Source: CANMXU01 sp052030545 (GTDB lineage: Bacteria > Pseudomonadota > Gammaproteobacteria > Enterobacterales > Alteromonadaceae). Taken from it: DNA of 64,000 bases. The notes under the pieces are model-generated. The model worked only from the letters and a program-made list of their open reading frames with translations, was not told where the DNA came from and did not search any database. Shown here one piece after another: positions 18,239 through 24,554 of this stretch (position 1 is the first letter of the stretch; every line of letters begins with the position of its first letter). The position numbers and the translations under genes were made by a program. Where the stretch lies: positions 248,001-312,000 of the forward strand of contig NZ_JBPDIH010000001.1 of NCBI RefSeq assembly GCF_052030545.1. Reading direction: 5' to 3'.

Positions 18239-18288
18239 AAAAAAGCTTTCAAATATCATGGTGAATAGATAATTATGAAAGCTTTTTT
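18239..18288. terminator. Bidirectional terminator-like hairpin
   Basis: AAAAAAGCTTTCA and TGAAAGCTTTTTT pair perfectly over 13 bp around a 24-base loop, with A and T tracts on both sides. It lies 65 bases past the stop of the leftward 51-codon peptide gene and could end that transcript. Confidence 0.65.
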
Positions 18289-18352
18289 GAAAATTGATTA
18301 GCAAATAACGATAGATATCAGCATGCTGTGCTCTGAATATCGTTAGCTTAAA

Positions 18353-18508
18353 CTAATTGTAACCTAAAACGAAACACGTACTGGTGTCGTCATTTAATTC
18401 GTATCCACATGCTAAATTGGCAGAGCTTGAATTTTGTTGCTCGTTGGTTGTTTCAATATGGTCGTTGTTGGTTGTTGATAAATCTGTTTGTGTGGTTACG
18501 TTATTCAT
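18353..18508 (-). CDS. Putative small peptide (51 aa) with a two-cysteine C-terminal segment
   Basis: A short ORF not resembling anything recognised. The first 30 residues are polar and rich in Asn, Thr, Gln and Ser (begins MNNVTTQTDLSTTNN). The C-terminal part, LACGYELNDDTSTCFVLGYN, has two cysteines 11 apart. AGGTG lies 7 bases before the ATG, a good ribosome-binding site, and a terminator hairpin follows 65 bases after the stop. It lies on the same strand 214 bases beyond dusC and may be read through from it. The polar leader and short Cys-bearing tail are compatible with a modified-peptide precursor, but no modification enzyme is nearby, so this is only a possibility. Confidence 0.5.
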   Translation of the reverse strand: MNNVTTQTDLSTTNNDHIETTNEQQNSSSANLACGYELNDDTSTCFVLGYN

Positions 18509-18722
18509 TTGTATTCACCTGAGTTATTGCTAAACATTTAATTTGCTATATAAAAGTGCTTTAGTTAAAGCATGGCGCAATAGTAAATCCAAATATAAAA
18601 ACGCTATAGTTGAACAAAGTAAAACGATGTATCAAAGTGTACGGAGAGGTCGTTTTTTAGTGTTTTTGTTACAAGTGCTAGGTGAATTATTGGCAATGAT
18701 AAATGCGATTGTATTTACAGTA

Positions 18723-19664
18723 TTATCTGTGCACTACCGCGAGAATTTCATCTTTATTTTTCATTAATTTGATGTCTTGAAATAACTGTTCGGCTTCAGG
18801 GAACTGCAACCGTAAATATCGCAACCATTGCTTTAAACGGCTGGAGAAATAAAAGCTTTTATCTCCCATTAGTTCCCGCTCGCTGTATTCTTGTATTAGG
18901 GTTTTCATCGTTTGCCAATTCATGGGGGCTTCGTTATTTTTGGTCACATTGGCTAAATTGGGTAAAGCAAGAGCGCCTCGGCCCAACATGATATTTGAAG
19001 TGCCGGTGATTTTTTTACAATTTTCAGCGTCTTGATAACTCCAAATCTCACCATTTGCCACAACCGGAATAGACAATCGTTCAGTTATTTTTGTAATGTA
19101 CTGCCAATGGGCAGGCGCTTTATATCCCTGCAACTTGGTACGTGCATGCACACTTAACATATCTGCTTTTGCAGAGTCTATTGCAGAGACAACATCTTCT
19201 AATAAACTTGTATCGTCGTAACCTAAGCGAATTTTAACAGATACAGGCTGGCGGCTATCAACGGCAGCCCTAACGGCACAAACAATTTGATAAATTCTTT
19301 CCGGATCTTTAAGCAGTACTGCACCACCTTTACTTTTATTCACGGTTTTAGCTGGGCAGCCAAAATTAAGATCAATACCATGCGAGCCCATTTCAGTTGC
19401 ACGTACTGCATTTTCTGCCATCCAAGGTGGATTTTGGCCAAGCAGCTGCATTCGCAATGGCGTATTAGCAGAAGTCACCGCGCCAACGCTAAGCTCAGGG
19501 CATACTTTATTGAAAATATGTCTAGGTACAAGTGAGTCAACCACGCGAACAAATTCAGTAATACATAAATCGTAACAGTTTATTGAAGTGAGCAAATCTC
19601 GCATCAAGGCATCTAATACGCCTTCCATGGGCGCAAGTAGCACCATGTTTTCAAAGTTTTTCAT
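18723..19664 (-). CDS. dusC: tRNA-dihydrouridine(16) synthase DusC
   Basis: FMN-dependent enzyme reducing uridine 16 of the tRNA D-loop, 313 aa. The TIM-barrel start is LLAPMEGVLDALMRDLLT. The active-site cysteine is in GIDLNFGCPAKTVNKSKGG, and the phosphate-binding end has SNIMLGRGALALPNLA. Assignment to the DusC subfamily rests on the TEFVRVVDSLVPRHIF segment and overall similarity to E. coli DusC. It is followed on the same strand by the small two-cysteine peptide gene. The upstream neighbour is divergent. Confidence 0.9.
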   Translation of the reverse strand: MKNFENMVLLAPMEGVLDALMRDLLTSINCYDLCITEFVRVVDSLVPRHIFNKVCPELSVGAVTSANTPLRMQLLGQNPPWMAENAVRATEMGSHGIDLNFGCPAKTVNKSKGGAVLLKDPERIYQIVCAVRAAVDSRQPVSVKIRLGYDDTSLLEDVVSAIDSAKADMLSVHARTKLQGYKAPAHWQYITKITERLSIPVVANGEIWSYQDAENCKKITGTSNIMLGRGALALPNLANVTKNNEAPMNWQTMKTLIQEYSERELMGDKSFYFSSRLKQWLRYLRLQFPEAEQLFQDIKLMKNKDEILAVVHR

Positions 19665-19844
19665 AAGTTTAAGGTGAATTTTTTTACTTGGTCGTGTTAA
19701 ATTTAAGCGCTAGAATTAGCTTATGCCCCTAGTGTAAATGAAAAAACTGTGAAAAGTTGAAATTTTATTGCTATACCTTGGGTCTTTGTAAAAAGTTACG
19801 TTATGTTAAATGTGATGATCAAATAAACATTGGAAGGATAAAAC

Positions 19845-20333
19845 ATGAATCTTATAAAAAAATCTAAAATTTCAGCATTATTGGCACTTGTGTCATTAGC
19901 ACTCGTTGCTTCACTACCAGCAAAAGCCGAAGTTAATCCTTTTGCTTCTGTTGATCAAGTTAACTTTGTTGCCCATGATCACAAAGATAAATGTGGTGAA
20001 GGCAAGTGCGGCGAAGGTAAAGCCAAAGCCAAAGGCAAATGCGGCGAAGGCAAGTGTGGCGAAGGTAAAGCTAAAGCCAAAGGTAAATGTGGCGAAGGCA
20101 AATGCGGTGAAGGTAAAGCTAAAGGTAAATGTGGCGAAGGCAAGTGCGGCGAAGGTAAAGCTAAAGCCAAAGGTAAGTGTGGCGAAGGCAAATGTGGTGA
20201 AGGTAAAGCCAAAGGCAAATGTGGCGAAGGCAAATGCGGTGAAGGCAAAGCCATGAAAAAAGGTAAATGTGGCGAAGGTAAAGCTAAGAAAAAAGGTAAG
20301 TGTGGCGAAGGTAAATGTGGTGAAGGTAAATAA
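19845..20333 (+). CDS. HvfA-type Cys-Gly-Glu-Gly-Lys repeat protein, predicted exported metallophore precursor
   Basis: Exported 162-aa protein. Residues 1-28 form a signal peptide (SALLALVSLALVASLPAKA). Residues 49-162 are eight units of KCGEGK(CGEGK)AK-type repeat containing 15 Cys and seven EGKCG motifs, and almost nothing besides Cys, Gly, Glu, Lys and Ala. EGKCG-repeat proteins of the HvfA family are known to be RiPP-type copper-binding peptides whose cysteines are modified by a multinuclear iron oxygenase (DUF692/MNIO) with an HvfC-type partner. Neither partner is in this window, so modification here is inference. The ribosome-binding site GGAAGG is excellent and a strong terminator follows, so it is a monocistronic, probably well-expressed gene. 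Confidence 0.8.
   Translation: MNLIKKSKISALLALVSLALVASLPAKAEVNPFASVDQVNFVAHDHKDKCGEGKCGEGKAKAKGKCGEGKCGEGKAKAKGKCGEGKCGEGKAKGKCGEGKCGEGKAKAKGKCGEGKCGEGKAKGKCGEGKCGEGKAMKKGKCGEGKAKKKGKCGEGKCGEGK
19989..20330 (+). repeat. In-frame tandem repeats encoding the Cys-Gly-Glu-Gly-Lys units
   Basis: About 342 bases of near-identical units of 33, 42 or 48 bases that differ mainly at third codon positions (ggc/ggt, tgc/tgt, aaa/aag). Silent differences between units show selection on the protein. Such arrays can gain or lose units by recombination. Confidence 0.9.
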
Positions 20334-20354
20334 CAGTTACGCCTAACTAAACTT

Positions 20355-20383
20355 AAACGGGCGTTCAGCCCGTTTTTCTTTTC
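20355..20383 (+). terminator. Rho-independent terminator after the repeat-protein gene
   Basis: AAACGGGC / GCCCGTTT stem with loop GTTCA, followed by a T-rich tail. Confidence 0.92.
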
Positions 20384-20405
20384 TAAAGAAGCAACGTTGA
20401 TTTCA

Positions 20406-20419
20406 TTGATCTAGATCAA
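20406..20419 (+). promoter_or_regulatory. Perfect FNR-type box
   Basis: TTGATCTAGATCAA equals the FNR consensus TTGAT-N4-ATCAA. It lies 72 bases before a 40-codon ORF. A possible -10 (TAGAAT, 20450-20455) puts the box centre near -49; a start nearer 20454 would give the usual -41.5. It suggests oxygen-dependent control of the small gene and perhaps the response regulator behind it. Confidence 0.65.
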
Positions 20420-20491
20420 GTTTTTCTGTTCAATCGGCTATTTTTCAGCTAGAATGCGCGCCTTTCATTCTGTAGTGTAAGGTCCACAAAA

Positions 20492-20614
20492 ATGTCAAAC
20501 CACGAAAACTTTAAAGACTCTAGTTCAAAGCGTCACTTGTTTGGTGCAATACTCGCTTTGTTTGCTATGCCATTATTACCTATGTTGATGGGTTGGTTTA
20601 CGGTATTGTCTTAA
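20492..20614 (+). CDS. Small predicted membrane protein (40 aa)
   Basis: Short ORF starting MSNHENFKDSSSKRHLFGA, a polar basic N-terminus followed by one hydrophobic helix (LFGAILALFAMPLLPMLMGW). It has AAGG 9 bases before the ATG and a perfect FNR-type box upstream, and it ends 19 bases before the response-regulator gene. The family is not recognised. Small single-helix proteins under FNR control are often accessory subunits of respiratory complexes, but nothing in the neighbourhood identifies a partner. Confidence 0.6.
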   Translation: MSNHENFKDSSSKRHLFGAILALFAMPLLPMLMGWFTVLS

Positions 20615-20633
20615 TCAGACCTGAAATAGAAAA

Positions 20634-21017
20634 ATGCAAATATTAATTGTTGATGATAATAATCCGGTATTAGAACACATTCAGTCACTTTTGATTGAAC
20701 GTGGCTTTGAAAGTGTTACCGCATCAAATGGTTTAGACGGCCTTGAAAAAGCGCAACAAAGCCATTATCAGTTAATTATCATCGACCATTTAATGCCAAT
20801 TATGAATGGCTTTCAATTAGCAAAAAATCTTCGCCAAAATCCCAATACGGCACAAACACCGATTTTATTTATGAGTACACAAGATATTGGTGTGATTAAA
20901 AATACCGCGGAAGCTGCTTTGGTTAATGCGTTAATTACTAAACCAATAGATGAAAATGAATTTATTTCTCATGTTTATCGTTTGTTAGATCAAAATACTC
21001 AACATCAGTCACTATAA
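20634..21017 (+). CDS. Single-domain (CheY-like) response regulator
   Basis: Phospho-acceptor receiver domain alone, 127 aa. The acidic pair is in MQILIVDDNNPVL, the phospho-accepting Asp in LIIIDHLMPIMNG, the conserved Ser/Thr in FMSTQD and the Lys in ITKPID. No output domain is present, so it acts by protein contact. No kinase adjoins it. It lies 19 bases downstream of the FNR-linked small gene and upstream of apt, so it may share the former's transcript. Confidence 0.85.
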   Translation: MQILIVDDNNPVLEHIQSLLIERGFESVTASNGLDGLEKAQQSHYQLIIIDHLMPIMNGFQLAKNLRQNPNTAQTPILFMSTQDIGVIKNTAEAALVNALITKPIDENEFISHVYRLLDQNTQHQSL

Positions 21018-21071
21018 AAACATCTCGAATTGCTTTATTCTTTAACAATCTAGAATTACTATTTGTTAAAA

Positions 21072-21617
21072 ATGAATCATCAACAAACAACCCTTCTTAA
21101 AAGCGCAGTACACACCATTGAAAATTACCCGTCAGAGGGCATCATGTTTCGCGACGTTACCGGAATTTTAGATGATGGCGAAGCGTTTAAATTATCGATT
21201 GACCTACTGAGCGAAAAGTTTGCAAATTGTGGTTTTACTAAAGTTGTTGGCACCGAAGCAAGAGGCTTTTTGTTTGGTGCGCCTTTAGCACTAGCACTAA
21301 ATATTGGTTTTGTGCCGGTCCGTAAGCCGGGTAAGCTTCCACGAGCAACGTTTGCCCAAAGCTATCAACTTGAATACGGTCATGATACGTTAGAAATTCA
21401 TCAAGACGCTCTAACCGCCGACGATAAAGTATTGATCATCGATGACTTACTTGCCACAGGTGGCACCATAGAAGCAACTACCGCATTAATTAGAAAACTT
21501 GGCGCAACAGTAGCCGATGCGGGTTTTATCATTTCATTACCTGATTTGGGCGGCGAAAAACGTTTAGCAGATTTAGGCTTAGCGGTAACATCGTTAATTC
21601 AATACGAAGGTGAGTAG
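21072..21617 (+). CDS. apt: Adenine phosphoribosyltransferase
   Basis: Purine salvage: adenine plus PRPP gives AMP and pyrophosphate. 181 aa, almost the E. coli length. Conserved segments are NYPSEGIMFRDVTGIL, VVGTEARGFLFGAPLAL, FVPVRKPGKLPR and the PRPP-binding loop VLIIDDLLATGGT. The ATG at 21072 is preferred over an in-frame TTG at 21063. apt lies directly before dnaX, 9 bases apart, as in E. coli. Confidence 0.95.
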   Translation: MNHQQTTLLKSAVHTIENYPSEGIMFRDVTGILDDGEAFKLSIDLLSEKFANCGFTKVVGTEARGFLFGAPLALALNIGFVPVRKPGKLPRATFAQSYQLEYGHDTLEIHQDALTADDKVLIIDDLLATGGTIEATTALIRKLGATVADAGFIISLPDLGGEKRLADLGLAVTSLIQYEGE

Positions 21618-21626
21618 GAAAACATC

Positions 21627-23906
21627 ATGAGTTATCAGGTATTAGCCAGAAAATGGCGCCCGAAAAATTTTGAACAATTGGTAGGGCAAGAGCATGTTGT
21701 TACTGTATTGGTTAATGCATTAAGCCAACAACGTTTACATCATGCCTATTTGTTTACTGGTACTCGTGGTGTAGGTAAAACAACAATTGCGCGTATTTTT
21801 GCTAAAAGTTTAAATTGCGAGCAAGGCATAAGCGCTACGCCATGTGGTGTGTGTGATACTTGTGTAGATATTGACCAAGGGCGTTTTGTTGATTTATTAG
21901 AAATTGATGCCGCATCTCGTACTAAGGTTGACGATACGCGCGAGATTTTAGATAACGTGCAATACGCGCCTAGCCGTGGTCGCTATAAAGTGTATTTGAT
22001 TGATGAAGTGCATATGCTGTCTCGTAGCAGCTTCAATGCCTTGTTAAAAACACTGGAAGAGCCACCAGAGCACGTTAAGTTTATTTTGGCGACAACAGAT
22101 CCGCAAAAGTTACCTGTTACGGTCTTGTCGCGCTGTTTACAGTTTCATTTAAAAGCCTTAACGGTTACGCAAATTGAGTCGAAACTTGAGCAAATATTGC
22201 AAGATGAGCAAGTAACTCACGAAGCGGGCACATTAACTTTATTAGCAAAAGCTGCTCGCGGCAGTATGCGCGATTCATTAAGTTTAACTGACCAAGCTAT
22301 CGCGCAAGGACAAGGCGCATTAAACATTGCTAATATTCAGCAAATGCTTGGTGGGATTGACCAAAACTGGCCTTTTAAAATTCTCATTCACTTGGTTAAA
22401 CAAGACGCGCAAGCGTTGATGCAATTGTCACAAGAAATCGCCTCATTTGCGCCAAGTTATAGCCGACTGTTAGCTGAACTTATTCAATTGCTACATCAAG
22501 TTGCATTAGCGCAAGTTGTTCAGCATCATTTTGATTTATCGCCAGAGCATGAAATATTATTGCAAAAGCTTTGTCAGGCAATGTCGCCTGAAGATGTGCA
22601 ACTTTATTATCAAATCGCATTAAACGGCCGTAAAGATTTACCTTATGCGTGTGATGAACAAGCCGCTTTTGACATGGTATTACTACGCTTACTTGCCTTT
22701 AAACCTATGGCACAGGTTGATGCAAATACATCAGATACCGCTCAGCAAACAACGCAAGTTAGCTTTGATGACGTTGAACTAAAAGCTAGCAATGTTAATA
22801 CCTCATCTATAAAAGCTGCGCCAACAGAGGCAGTGCATGCCGATGAAATAAAGCCAGTCGAACAAACATCAATACAACCAATGCCAGCTCAGCCGAGCAA
22901 TGAAAATGCTGACGCGACTGTAAATCAAACATTAGATGACCTTGATGCGCAATTGCGAGATGTTGAGCAATTAGCGCAGCAACATGGTCATGTTATGCCA
23001 AATGCTGAAAATACCCCCTTGGCAGAGCCGCAAGTTGAACAAGCGATTGAGCAACCACATGCAGCAGGACTAGAAGATGACATGTTTGCTAACGCACCTG
23101 TGCAAGAGCCAATGTCGGCAGCTAATGCTGAATTAGCGCCAGAGCTTGAGAATAATCATCATCAGCCAACTGAGTTTGAAAATAATGCGATAGCTCAACC
23201 CGAGCATCAGGCTCAACAAGTTCAAGCAAAAGAAAATCCTGTTCAGCCGATAGCGCAACAACAGGCTAACTCGGCAGCGAGCTATAAATCACCAATTGAA
23301 GCGGCTTTAGCGACTAGAAATATGCTGAGAAGTCGAAAAAAGCAGTTGGAGAAAGACTCAAAAAAGTCTAGTGGCGTCTCAGGGCGTCAAACTCAACAAG
23401 ACGCACCTTTGGCAGATGAAACGGCAACACAAGACAACAAACCTCAGGTGCCCGATATTAACACCATACCTGAGCAGCCATTTAGCCCTGAAATTATCGA
23501 CCCAACGGTTATTCGTTCTGCTAACCAAGTCGACAAATGGGCGAATATGATTGACGCCATGTCGTTAATTGCCCGCGTTAGGCAACTGGCATTGCATGCA
23601 ACAATCGATGAAAGTTCAACGGATGATATTTTAAGATTGAAACTGGATCAGTCAATTAAACATTTAAATTCTGATGCCGCGCACAAGCAACTAGAAGCAA
23701 GTTTAAGTGAATATTTAGGACGCTCTATTTTAGTTGAGCTTGAGATCGTTGAAAAAACGGTTGCAGATCCATATCAAATTCAAGCACATATTAATGACAA
23801 ACGTTTAGATTATGCCAAAGAGCTGATTAAATCAGACCCAGTTGTTGTGCAATTAGTTGAGCAATTTCAAGCTCAGATTGATGAAGATTCAATTCAGCCA
23901 CTATAA
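21627..23906 (+). CDS. dnaX: DNA polymerase III tau subunit (and probable gamma by frameshift)
   Basis: Clamp-loader ATPase of the replicative polymerase, 759 aa. Domain I carries Walker A GTRGVGKT (45-52), zinc ligands Cys64, Cys73, Cys76 and Cys79, Walker B LIDEVH and the SRC sensor. Domains II-III run to about residue 365. A long low-complexity Gln/Ala/Glu-rich linker (about 365-610) follows, and then the polymerase-binding domain V. Two slippery A-AAA-AAG heptamers near the end of the linker would give a gamma form of 581 residues lacking domain V. The operon is apt-dnaX-ybaB. Confidence 0.96.
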   Translation: MSYQVLARKWRPKNFEQLVGQEHVVTVLVNALSQQRLHHAYLFTGTRGVGKTTIARIFAKSLNCEQGISATPCGVCDTCVDIDQGRFVDLLEIDAASRTKVDDTREILDNVQYAPSRGRYKVYLIDEVHMLSRSSFNALLKTLEEPPEHVKFILATTDPQKLPVTVLSRCLQFHLKALTVTQIESKLEQILQDEQVTHEAGTLTLLAKAARGSMRDSLSLTDQAIAQGQGALNIANIQQMLGGIDQNWPFKILIHLVKQDAQALMQLSQEIASFAPSYSRLLAELIQLLHQVALAQVVQHHFDLSPEHEILLQKLCQAMSPEDVQLYYQIALNGRKDLPYACDEQAAFDMVLLRLLAFKPMAQVDANTSDTAQQTTQVSFDDVELKASNVNTSSIKAAPTEAVHADEIKPVEQTSIQPMPAQPSNENADATVNQTLDDLDAQLRDVEQLAQQHGHVMPNAENTPLAEPQVEQAIEQPHAAGLEDDMFANAPVQEPMSAANAELAPELENNHHQPTEFENNAIAQPEHQAQQVQAKENPVQPIAQQQANSAASYKSPIEAALATRNMLRSRKKQLEKDSKKSSGVSGRQTQQDAPLADETATQDNKPQVPDINTIPEQPFSPEIIDPTVIRSANQVDKWANMIDAMSLIARVRQLALHATIDESSTDDILRLKLDQSIKHLNSDAAHKQLEASLSEYLGRSILVELEIVEKTVADPYQIQAHINDKRLDYAKELIKSDPVVVQLVEQFQAQIDEDSIQPL
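23336..23371 (+). promoter_or_regulatory. Predicted programmed -1 frameshift signal in dnaX
   Basis: Two heptamers A-AAA-AAG occur in the zero frame (23336-23342 and 23360-23366). A GGAG (23348-23351) lies 8 bases before the second, like the stimulatory Shine-Dalgarno element of E. coli dnaX. After a -1 slip at either site, translation stops at the same TAG (23369-23371). A small downstream stem (GCGTC 23384-23388 / GACGC 23400-23404) is possible. Confidence 0.8.
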
Positions 23907-23994
23907 CTGTTACTTGAATTTTTTCGCAGAAGCCACTAAGGTGGCGACATAGAAAGTTTTACCCTTATATTTTGTAGTTAGCATAGGAATTATT

Positions 23995-24321
23995 ATGATG
24001 AAAGGTGGCATGGGCAACTTAATGAAACAAGCCCAACAAATGCAAGCAAAAATGCAAAAAGCGCAAGAAGAATTAGCGCAAATGGAAGTTGTTGGTGAGT
24101 CTGGTGCTGGTATGGTTAAAGTAACTATGACAGGCAGCCACAGTGTTCGTCGCGTCGACATTGACGAAAGTTTAATGGAAGACGAAAAAGAAATGATCGA
24201 AGACTTAGTTGCTGCAGCTTTTAACGATGCCGTACGTCGTGTTGAAGAACAAAACAAAGAAAAGATGGGCGCGTTAACTGGCGGTATGCAATTACCTCCG
24301 GGCATGAAAATGCCGTTTTAA
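23995..24321 (+). CDS. ybaB: YbaB/EbfC family nucleoid-associated protein
   Basis: Small DNA-binding nucleoid protein, 108 aa. It matches E. coli YbaB almost throughout: GGMGNLMKQAQQMQAKMQKA, GESGAGMVKVTMTG, DLVAAAFNDAVRR and the C-terminal GGMQLPPGMKMPF. Two ATGs in a row allow either start (23995 or 23998). It follows dnaX after 88 bases. recR, the usual next gene in gammaproteobacteria, is missing here and occurs 26 kb further on. Confidence 0.95.
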   Translation: MMKGGMGNLMKQAQQMQAKMQKAQEELAQMEVVGESGAGMVKVTMTGSHSVRRVDIDESLMEDEKEMIEDLVAAAFNDAVRRVEEQNKEKMGALTGGMQLPPGMKMPF

Positions 24322-24335
24322 CAACGACTTCTTTT

Positions 24336-24364
24336 AAAAAAGCGCCTTAAGGCGCTTTTTTTTT
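24336..24364 (+). terminator. Rho-independent terminator after ybaB
   Basis: AAAAAAGCGCC TTAA GGCGCTTTTTT with further Ts. It ends the apt-dnaX-ybaB unit where recR would usually follow. Confidence 0.95.
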
Positions 24365-24554
24365 GCTATGGTTACAAGGAGGCTTTTATTAATAATATTT
24401 AGCCGTTTCAAGATACAGCTGCTTTCATTGTGATTTACTCTTTTTTTCGTCAATCGTGTGATGAAAAGAGTAAAGGAAATTGTGCCTTAATTGCCGCCGT
24501 AAGCGTACACAAGTTAACCATTTACAAAACTAACTAGTACAAAAGGGAGATAAA

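Noticed and set aside
18543..18767. Rightward ORF with one hydrophobic stretch (possible 46-residue start at 18627, MYQSVRRGRFLVFLL...)
   Set aside because: It begins at TTG or at an ATG without a ribosome-binding site, and its end is antisense to the last codons of dusC. It could be a small membrane protein, but the support is too thin to annotate.
19906..20256. Long ORFs in other frames and on the opposite strand over the repeat gene
   Set aside because: They are by-products of the regular repeat; only the main frame has a signal peptide, a good ribosome-binding site and synonymous variation between units.
19989..20330. CRISPR-like regular repeat
   Set aside because: The units are contiguous, in frame and without unique spacers; they are protein-coding repeats.
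23336..23371. Possibility that the A-runs in dnaX are sequencing errors
   Set aside because: The zero frame is intact through domain V to a normal stop, and the heptamers sit in the phase required for programmed frameshifting.
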